DNA from: Dunaliella salina
Lineage: Eukaryota; Chlorophyta; Chlorophyceae; Chlamydomonadales; Dunaliellaceae
Assembly (NCBI GenBank): GCA_002284615.2
Contig: MU069516.1
Location: 579,739-591,589, forward strand
DNA length: 11,851 nucleotides
Direction of reading: 5' to 3'
Positions 6,418-11,851 of this stretch are shown piece after piece. The notes under the pieces are model-generated. The model saw nothing but the letters and a program-made list of their open reading frames with translations. It did no database searches and had not been told where the DNA came from. The stretch's first letter is position 1. The number at the start of each line of letters is the position of its first letter. The position numbers were made by a program, and so were the translations under genes.

Positions 6418-9400
6418 CACTCGCGCGCGCATGTGTGTTTGCTCAACATTAAGTGAAGATCCAGTGTGAGTGATTTCGTTCTTCTTAGTACTGCATGCAA
6501 TCCCACCAGCACACCTGTCACAAAGTGCACTGGGAAGCAGCATGGTGACAAGGACAGCGAGGTTGCAACGCATGCTCCATACACCTCCATGTATCTCCAC
6601 GAAAATGCCCTGCATCTGCAGCCTGCACCATCAAACATGCGAGGCATGCACTGTCCTTGTAACCAGGCACTGCCGCTTCACGGGCAGCAGCCCGAAGGCG
6701 GCGCTTTTGGAGGAAGGTGAAGATGCGCTTGAACCCACGCTACTGGGTGCATGTGGCCAACAAGCGCCTGCCCATTATCCACCCTGACGCATGGTACCGT
6801 ATCGCCTGGGACTGCTTTGTCCTTATATTGGTGTTATGGAACGCCATCCTTGTGCCTTACCAGGTGAGCAAATATGGGGTAATTTAAAACCTGGTTGCTC
6901 GGCGAGTACTCTTCAGTGCCATGGTTTTATTTTCCCGGCGGCTCTTGAGCATGTGTGCAGCTGATGGCTGGCCAAGGCGCGCCTGCACTCCTGCAATTTT
7001 TGCAGTGCCTTTGAGAAAGTTTACGAGCTTCAAAGCCTTCAGCCAGTAAGGCTGGCTGCCCAGCTTTCTCTTGTAACCTCAACAAACGAGAGCGAGTGAA
7101 AAGTGCCTAAGTAGTGCCAAGACAGGCAGGGGGCACATGGCATGCATAGCCCACCCAAAACTTAAGAGGTTTCAAACAAGCAGCAAATAGAAAGGGTTAG
7201 ACAGGGGGGTAAAAAAAAAAAGTAGTGGATGTCATGCCAACTTTTTGGGCGGGAGGCCTCGAAGGACCACCTCCCCCCCCTCCCCCCCTAGTACTGCCCC
7301 CCTCCCCACGAAAGGGGTACCAATCTGCTCCCCTTTTAAATAGCTATCAATCTGTATACTCATCGCAATCAAATATTGAGTTGGAGCAGAGTTATTGGGC
7401 AAACTCTGATGAACGGACACCCATGCAAACCTGCCCTTCCAGGCACCCACAAATGGCTTGCAAGTCCATAAACTGCCCTTCTGACTCCAGCATACAAGGA
7501 CATATTGTACATTGTCACTATCATGGAAGCTTGGATTTGTTTGCTGCATGTTTGCCTTCACACCCCCAGCAACCTACGTCCGTGAGCATGTGGCACTAAC
7601 TTTGATCCATGCACAGAGACCCCTGCAGTTACCTAATTTGCTCAAAGAGGGTGCCAATTGACAGATCTCGAGCTCAGGAATCCATTGGTATTCTTAAAAC
7701 TTTGAGAAGCTGGCTCAGAAAAATTCTGGAGGGGGGGTCCCGAAAAGTCCAGACCCCCTCTAAGGACCACCCACCAACCACCCTTGACGTCCGAAAGTTA
7801 TGCTTCCTACACCCTCCTGGGTTAGAAATATATTTTACACGCGCAAGGTGCTGCGCGAGATCACCAAACAGGAGGTGGAGAACGCTTTTGAGTAAGAATC
7901 AGGGCAGCCCAGGTTTCACGGCGCATCAGAAAGTACCCAAGGTTTATTTCCTACAAGGATGTGCCTTTCTCAGGCTCTGCAGCTGCAGCTGAGGAGCGTG
8001 CCCTGCTTTCAACTTTGACCCAAAGGTGCAGCGTGCAGCCAATTGTACTAGACCATGTGCCTCAGCGCACATCGACTTTGACCAATGCATACTTTGTCCT
8101 TCGGGGCATGCCTTTGCTCTTCATGCGCAATCCTTTACGCTTGACCCCTTCCTCGCATTTGGATCGCATTTGCATCGGTGTCTTCAGGCTCCTGCGTCAG
8201 GTTTGGGTTCCTCAGCTCAAACCACTGAGTTGCTCAACTCAAAATAACCTGCTCTTTGGTGTGAAGTGCTCCATGGGCACACTCCTGTTTGCACTCCTCA
8301 GGTTGGTTTTTCAACGCCACGGCCAGATGTTTTAGTGCCACTCAATTATGGCATAGACATCCTTTTTGCTATGGACATCTGTTTCAACTACCGCACAGCG
8401 TACTATGACCGCACCGCTTCTCTGGTGGGTTCAAGTTCACAGATTTTCAAGGCCATGCAAACAAAGCCTATGACGCAAACGCGTGATTGCTAGTCTGCAG
8501 AGTGAAGAAAAAACATGTGGAAGGGATGGACCCCCTGGCTGGCAGGTCTCAATTGTGCAATCAAGCAATCACAGGCCCGTCACATTTCTGTAGATTTCAA
8601 GCGCATGGATTTACTGGACCTCACCAGCCATTTAGTGATTTGACCATTGACTTGGGCGTTCTGAGCTACCCTTGACAACACGGTCCCGACACTAACCCAG
8701 TTGTCGGACCCAAACTGTTTGAATGTGGTTTGCTCACGGCACACTGCACTGTTCTGAAAGAGAGATGGAAACGCCGCTTGATAGCTCAGGTTCTCAGCTC
8801 TTTGAAATCTCTACTGGTTCTCCTGACGCGCTCACAAACGGGATTGTGAGGGCTGTCAAAGGCAGAAAGTGCGTGGTAATGACAACAGTCAGGACCACCC
8901 GTGCGTGCTCCTGCGCGTCTGAAGCACTGGAACTAATGTTTATAAGAAGAAAAGCTCAAAATCTGTCCGTGGGGCGTGCTGGTTGGCTGTAACGGGAAAG
9001 GCTGGTTCAAACTTCAGGCCTAAATTCCTCTCACAGTGCTCAACCATTCCCTATAGAAAGCACATCACCAAACTCCTCAAAGCATGAGCTTTCTGGCATG
9101 CTATGGTCTCTTGTGCCAACACAGAAATGAGGCGGCACTGCCTGGTTGAGTGTAAAGCATGTGGGGGGCACCCATGGAGCTGCCAGCTGCCAAACCCATC
9201 ATCACCACAGTACTCGACCATTCCCCATAAAAAGCTCATCACCAGACTCCTCTAAGCATGAGCTTTCTGGCAAGCTGCTGTTTACTTGTGCCAACGCAGA
9301 AATGGGGCCGCCATGCTCTCAAAGTTTTTCCTTCTAGAAGTGTCAAATTTGTGCTTCTTGCAGGTCTTCTGCAGGCCCCCACAGCCGTCCAGGAGCTGTC

Positions 9401-11297
9401 TGCATAACATTGTGTAGCTCATGCTACTGCTGATCATAAGAGCTCCCTGACGTGTCAAAGATCTCCGTGAATGGGGTTGGACTCCTCCATTTCCCTCACA
9501 GCCGTTTTGAAGCATTGAAGTTTACAACACAGGGATTCAAACAAAAAAATTAACAGTGATTTGGTGCAGGATTGAGACACCAATCACATTCAAACAGTCC
9601 CGCGTTCCTATTTAGGCACGGGGCTGAGGAAGTCTGGGGACTGTGCCTTGACAAACAAGCATCACATTGCTTTTCATTGCTCACCAGCAGCCACAGTTTT
9701 TTACCCATGATGGCAGGTTATCCGTGACCTCATTGATTTGGTGACCCGTGATGGCAGGTTACCCACAACCACATTCCTTTTCGCTGCTCACCAGCAATCA
9801 CACAAAATCCGTGATGCTGGCCGGACGATCATGCGTTGATTTCTCCATGGGTGTCGGACACCACAGCTCTCGGAGGCAACTTTTTGAATGCAGGGGGTAT
9901 AACTTGCGTCTGCATTGTTTGTTCATAGCTAGATCGAATCCTTTTCCATTTGTGGGCCTTGCGCAGGTCAGAGATGGCGGCCGCATTTTCCGGCATTACT
10001 CTGTGACGTGGTTCCCCGTAGACCTCATAGCCACGATCCCCTATGAGGGCCTCGTCCTCATCTCCAATGCTGAGCTCAATGAGACCGAGGCCAGGCTCAT
10101 CGAGCTGCTGCGGCTGCCACGTCTGCTCCGGCTGGCTCGTTTACTGCGTTTCTTTGACCGCCTGCGTGGAGCCAACGTAAGATAAAGTCACACTATATAT
10201 TTTTTAGGAAGCTGGTGCTGATTTGAAGAAGCAGTACTGTGAAGAGAAAAAGGGATACTTATTCATTTCAGCTCCATGTGTAGCCCTGTCTGCACCAGCT
10301 TGTGCATTTGCCTCGTTTCTTTTAAATGTTTGCAACAATGATGTGATGGGGCTTATCTGCAAGTTACCCCGTCTGCTTCGTGCAATGTTTTGACTGCCAT
10401 TGCAGAGCCAACATGATCTCCATTGGCAGCAGGTTTGTAGCTGAACATGTCGTCTGTTAGCTGTCCTGGCCTGGCTGGCTTGAACAGCTAGCGACCATTT
10501 GATAGGCATCCATATTCCAGCAAGTCTTGATCTTTACATTCTGTATGTCGTCCAAGGAATCTGCAGCATGATAGTGTAGGCTTTCACCAATGATCTATAT
10601 ACTACCATGCTCCTTCAAGATTGGATCCATGCTTTGGGGATCTCCCTTCCCAGGTCTCGTTTTTTTGGCAGTTTCGCTGCTCAGCACAACCACAATTGCG
10701 CAGGCTTACACCTATGTTTTTCACTGCCAAACTCCTTTTGTGAAAAATAGCGGGTTTGAGACTTTCCTTGCCAGGGCTCAGTTTCTTGATAGGTTTGCTG
10801 CCCAGCACAATCACCAGCCAGGATGCGCATCAATATTTGGCATGGCCTTGGATGCTGCCTTATTTCTGCTTATGCCTTGTGGTGTGCGCACATGTGTAAG
10901 TAGTAGTAGTAGAAAAATTCTGAAAGACCTGAAACCCTGTACGCCCAGATCGTGGTTGCTCATGTCTTTGCGCTGCTGTGAAGGGCGAATGTATAGTGAA
11001 GCTCAGCCTGAAATGGGACCTGCATGAGAGTGCTCACTTTGGCATGGTCCCAGGGCCTCAGATATGTTGACTTCCCTTACCTTCTCATTTTAATACGCCT
11101 TAGATGCTCTCACGCCTGTGTTGTTTGATTGCAGCACGCCGTTGAAACAGCCATGCCTTTATGTTAGCATTCCTGTATGCCTGAAGTGCTGCCTGTTTGA
11201 TGTCCATGTGCCGCAGTATGTGCGGATGGTGAAGCTCACCATGGCCATGGGCTTCATGGCTCACTGGGTGGCATGCGCCTGGCGCTTCTTGTACGAG
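6020..11297 (+). CDS. Voltage-gated cation channel, EAG/KCNH-CNG-HCN type (5' part of gene, five exons)
   Basis: Joining 6020-6209, 6667-6863, 8302-8424, 9967-10176 and 11217-11297 gives one open frame of about 267 residues. The predicted order is N-terminal hydrophilic tail (1-64), Arg-rich linker (65-82), S1 (about 109-127), S2 (about 144-162), S3 (about 181-200), S4 (about 213-238) and S5 (about 243-265). S4 carries an arginine at every third position (RLPRLLRLARLLRFFDRLR). S2 has the family-typical acidic residues and an FNYRTAYYD end, and S3 has the WFPVDLIATIP motif, as in plant-type and animal EAG-like channels. Such proteins form tetrameric plasma-membrane or organelle cation channels gated by voltage and sometimes by cyclic nucleotides. 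The pore loop, S6 and C-terminal domain are not in the window, so ion selectivity and K+ versus HCN/CNG assignment cannot be decided. No PAS domain is visible before S1. Borders are GT..AG, and four of the five exons end on codon boundaries. Confidence 0.85.
6210..6666 (+). other. Channel intron 1 (contains (TG)n)
   Basis: A 457-bp interval from GTGCAC to ACCAG. It contains an 18-bp direct repeat, TTTAATGCATGTGTGCAT, at 6264 and 6293 (29-bp offset). This is followed by ATGC/GTGC-rich sequence that grades into a (TG)39 microsatellite. The rest holds only short frames. Borders are inferred from phase agreement; an alternative acceptor (CTGCAG near 6620) cannot be excluded. Confidence 0.55.
6338..6415. 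repeat. (TG)39 microsatellite
   Basis: Seventy-eight bases of perfect TG repeat, preceded by TGCA/TGTG-rich sequence from about 6296 and followed by AGCACTCGCGCGCGCATG, an alternating purine-pyrimidine stretch. Such runs can adopt Z-DNA. It lies within channel intron 1. Confidence 0.98.
6667..6863 (+). CDS. Channel exon 2: basic linker and S1
   Basis: Starts after AACCAG and ends at the consensus donor CAG|GTGAGC. It encodes a strongly basic stretch (SRAAARRRRFWRKVKM), then RLPIIHPDAWYRIAWD, which resembles the conserved HPD-x-x-x-R-x-x-WD segment preceding S1 in EAG-like protist channels, then the hydrophobic S1 helix CFVLILVLWNAILVPYQ. The VPYQ end joins in phase 0 to VGFS of the next exon, matching the usual VPY-x-x-x-F pattern after S1 in this family. 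An in-frame stop at 6660-6662 shows that the exon begins after it. Confidence 0.82.
7206..7823 (+). repeat. Dispersed repeat, copy B (plus strand, in intron 2)
   Basis: Aligns with the reverse complement of 4634-5343. The left edge is GGGTAAAAAAAAAAAGTAGTG and the right edge is near GAAAGTTATGCTTCCTACACC. A frame through 7414-7599 is colinear with the corresponding minus-strand frame of copy A for about 60 codons without an indel (shared RTPM, TCPSRHPQ, ACKS, HCHY, FAAC). It lacks the roughly 85-bp AT-rich piece present in copy A and is not flanked by the purine tract. The element class is unknown; it may be a non-autonomous transposon or a duplicated gene fragment. Confidence 0.8.
7803..7895 (+). 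pseudogene. Possible C-terminal coding fragment next to copy B
   Basis: Just after the shared end of copy B, a frame reads LPTPSWVRNIFY, then TRKVLREITKQEVENAFE, then TAA at 7893-7895. The last 16 codons use CTG, CGC, GAG, ATC and ACC, a coding-like choice unlike the surrounding AT-rich intron, and form an amphipathic helix-like peptide. It sits in the channel intron on the sense strand. It could be the tail of a gene fragment carried with the repeat, an alternative exon (a GTAAG donor overlaps the stop), or chance. Confidence 0.25.
8302..8424 (+). CDS. Channel exon 3: S1-S2 loop and S2
   Basis: Begins after CTCCTCAG and ends before GTGGGT at 8425, a 41-codon phase 0/0 exon. It encodes VGFSTPRPDVLVPLN, then YGIDILFAMDICFNYRTAYY, then DRTASL. 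The D-I-L-F-x-x-D-I-x-x-N-(F/Y)-RTAY signature is characteristic of S2 in EAG/KCNH, CNG and plant Shaker-type channels. The two aspartates are where the family has countercharges for S4 arginines. Ending three bases later would add one valine and also keep the frame. Confidence 0.88.
9031..9310. repeat. Diverged direct repeat pair in intron 3
   Basis: 9031-9136 and 9206-9310 are alike at a 174-bp offset. They share CACAGTNCTCNACCATTCCC, then AAGCNCATCACCANACTCCT, then AAGCATGAGCTTTCTGGCA and TTGTGCCAACNCAGAAATG. Several substitutions and few indels suggest an old tandem duplication. Confidence 0.85.
9665..9802. repeat. Interleaved short direct repeats in intron 3
   Basis: CATTGCTTTTCATTGCTCACCAGCAG at 9665 recurs with few changes at 9772 (107-bp offset). 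Between them, ACCCATGATGGCAGGTTA (9703) recurs as ACCCGTGATGGCAGGTTA at 9744 (41-bp offset). Confidence 0.85.
9967..10176 (+). CDS. Channel exon 4: S3 and S4 voltage sensor
   Basis: A 70-codon phase 0/0 exon between GCGCAG and GTAAGA. It encodes VRDGGRIFRHY, S3 as SVTWFPVDLIATIPYEGL, a short loop with the potential N-glycosylation sequon NET, and S4 as LIELLRLPRLLRLARLLRFF, then DRLRGAN. Arginines every third residue in S4 are the hallmark of a voltage sensor, and WFPVDLIATIPY is the conserved S3 core of EAG-like and CNG-like channels. Third-codon positions are distinctly GC-rich compared with the flanking introns, which further supports coding. This is the strongest coding evidence in the window. 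Confidence 0.95.
10177..11216 (+). other. Channel intron 4 (1.0 kb)
   Basis: GTAAGA to GTGCCGCAG. No gene is recognised; a 145-codon frame (10590-11027) overlaps a local duplication and has no family features. Two diverged copies of a block with CCAGGNCTC and GCTGCNCAGCACAAYCAC lie at 10641-10694 and 10761-10814 (120-bp offset). A short TAGTAGTAGTAG run occurs at about 10897-10911. Confidence 0.8.
10641..10814. repeat. Diverged direct repeat pair in intron 4
   Basis: 10641-10694 and 10761-10814 align at a 120-bp offset, sharing a CTTTTCC/CCAGG start and a TTTGCTGCNCAGCACAA core. Divergence is considerable. Confidence 0.7.
11217..11297 (+). CDS. Channel exon 5 (5a): S5 helix
   Basis: A 27-codon phase 0/0 exon between GCCGCAG and GTGAGG. 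It reads YVRMVKLTMAMGFMAHWVAC, then AWRFLYE. Joined to the preceding exon it gives RGAN-YVRMVKL, the expected S4-S5 linker, followed by the AHW-x-AC-x-W signature that marks S5 in EAG/KCNH and CNG channels. The extracellular turret and pore should follow in exons beyond the window. Confidence 0.88.
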
Positions 11298-11351
11298 GTG
11301 AGGAATCTCAGGCATCTAGCCTTGACGCATGTTCAGTGTTGGGCTTTGCAG

Positions 11352-11402
11352 CCAGGCTTCACGGCTCACTGGGTTGCATGCGCCTGGCGCTGCTTGTACG
11401 AG
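11352..11402 (+). CDS. Duplicated partial S5 exon (5b), alternative or decoy
   Basis: Bases 11355-11402 match 11250-11297 at 45 of 48 positions, offset 105 bp. The copy is preceded by TTTGCAG and followed by GTAGGG, so it has its own splice-like borders and is open as PGFTAHWVACAWRCLYE in phase 0/0. Relative to 5a it changes M to T and F to C and lacks the first ten residues of S5. Splicing it in place of 5a would shorten S5; splicing it after 5a would repeat half of S5. Without transcripts it may equally be an unspliced duplicate. Confidence 0.5.
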
Positions 11403-11470
11403 GTAGGGCGTTCCAGGTTTACATGTTCACACAAAGGAGCCATCAGTCGAAACGCATGCCTGCTAGACAG
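11403..11470 (+). mobile_element. 68-bp GT..AG insertion with 8-bp flanking repeat (introner-like)
   Basis: The segment begins GTAGGG and ends CTAGACAG. The 8-bp string AGGTAGGG occurs at 11401-11408 and again at 11469-11476. The sequence just beyond (11471-11524) resembles the intron sequence that follows exon 5a (11298-11350). The 68 bp therefore interrupts the second copy of the duplicated unit exactly at the exon-intron border. A GT..AG insertion with a target duplication containing AG-GT is the pattern described for introner elements. No second copy of this segment was noticed in the window. Confidence 0.4.
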
Positions 11471-11524
11471 GTAGGGAATTGCTGCAGGCTAGCCTTCACT
11501 CTTGTTCAGTGATGGGCTTTGCAT

Positions 11525-11810
11525 TTGAATGGCTTCGAGGCAGCTGCAGCTGTTTTCACAAGTGAGCGACTGTGCTGACCTAGAGAGTTTGGGGACACAA
11601 AACAGGGATACCTCATGCACCCACCTCAGGGACGGAAGAAGTGAGGCAGGCTCTGCATCATCTGACACATATGAAAGGCTCTCATGTTAGGACAGCCGTG
11701 ACCTCACCACTGTCATGTCACAGCCAGCACACATTATTAGTGTGGGCCAGCTCCTCAAATATGCCATACGTATCAGCTTTTCGGCATGGAGCATACAATG
11801 TGTGTGGCGC

Positions 11811-11813
<3 letters not shown>
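11525..11813. other. Remaining intron sequence to the right end, no exon seen
   Basis: No frame here encodes a pore helix or GYG/GFG-type filter, so the next channel exon lies outside the window. The stretch holds CAGCTGCAGCTG and several CATG/CACATG-rich segments but nothing functional that I can support. Confidence 0.6.

Positions 11814-11851
<38 letters not shown>
11814..11851. repeat. (TG)n microsatellite at right edge
   Basis: A TG run of at least 38 bp continues off the right end. It is the complement of the AC run at the left edge and probably marks an assembly break. Confidence 0.97.

Larger units (their letters stand above)
6864..8301 (+). other. Channel intron 2 (1.4 kb, contains repeat copy B)
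   Basis: GTGAGC to CTCCTCAG. It contains copy B of the dispersed repeat (7206-7823), then a short GC-richer segment with an exon-like frame ending in a stop (about 7803-7895), and then pyrimidine-rich sequence with no recognised gene. Both exon junctions share CAG-GT at the borders. Confidence 0.8.
8425..9966 (+). other. Channel intron 3 (1.5 kb)
   Basis: GTGGGT to TTGCGCAG. No gene is seen. It carries two diverged local duplications: a roughly 105-bp direct repeat (9031-9136 and 9206-9310) and a shorter set around GATGGCAGGTTA and GCTCACCAGCA (9665-9802). The acceptor is preceded by a long pyrimidine-rich region. Confidence 0.82.
11250..11524. repeat. Tandem duplication spanning S5 exon and following intron
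   Basis: Unit 1 is 11250-11350 (end of exon 5a plus intron start). Unit 2 consists of 11355-11402 (exon part, 45/48 identical) and 11471-11524 (intron part, with CTAGCCTT, TTGTTCAGTG and TGGGCTTTGCA shared). Unit 2 is split by the 68-bp insertion. Confidence 0.85.

Noticed and set aside
6265..6647. Frames through the (TG)39 tract on both strands
   Set aside because: Created by the dinucleotide repeat and located in a channel intron.
7961..8335. A 124-codon frame just before the S2 exon
   Set aside because: It overlaps the S2 exon in another frame and covers the pyrimidine-rich intron end; no family features.
10590..11027. A 145-codon frame in intron 4
   Set aside because: It spans a diverged local duplication, has no conserved motif, and sits between two well-supported phase-0 exons.
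1..11851. CRISPR arrays, tRNA or rRNA genes, bacterial operons
   Set aside because: No regularly spaced identical repeats with unique spacers, no cloverleaf or rRNA signature found by eye, and gene structure is clearly eukaryotic.

Overview
The window looks like nuclear DNA of a microbial eukaryote, possibly an alga. It is gene-poor, rich in microsatellites, and its one recognisable gene is cut by large introns with GT..AG borders. A short stretch of TTTAGGG-type repeat (plant/green-alga telomere type) at about 3938-3956 is compatible with a green-lineage or other algal host but is far too short to decide. The window starts in (AC)n, ends in (GT)n and holds one ambiguous base (4384) inside a GAAA tract, so it is probably a whole draft-assembly contig that broke at simple repeats.

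Left half (1-5680): mostly non-coding. It has an (AC)n end, a possible small exon at 128-164, one hypothetical 202-codon reading frame (910-1518), a second (CA)n tract (2921-2984), a cluster of imperfect palindromes around AGCGCTATAT (3690-3850), a 27-bp minisatellite in three copies (3958-4038), and a long polypurine GAAA/GCAA tract (about 4085-4633). The purine tract is interrupted by copy A (minus strand) of a dispersed repeat, and purine-rich sequence resumes after it.

Right half (5680-11851): the 5' part of a voltage-gated cation channel gene of the six-transmembrane EAG/KCNH-CNG-HCN superfamily, plus strand. I reconstruct five exons: 6020-6209 (N-terminus), 6667-6863 (basic linker and S1), 8302-8424 (S2), 9967-10176 (S3, S4 voltage sensor), 11217-11297 (S5). 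All junctions keep one open frame, giving about 267 residues before the window ends. The pore helix, selectivity filter, S6 and any cyclic-nucleotide-binding domain would lie beyond the right edge. Intron 1 carries a (TG)n tract, intron 2 carries copy B (plus strand) of the dispersed repeat, and introns 3 and 4 contain several diverged local duplications.

The most interesting spot is the right end. The S5 exon has been partly duplicated 105 bp downstream with intact splice borders. The duplicate is followed by a 68-bp GT..AG segment flanked by an 8-bp direct repeat, AGGTAGGG, which resembles an introner-type intron insertion. A second notable structure is the inverted pair of roughly 0.6-0.7-kb repeats that encloses the channel's first two exons.
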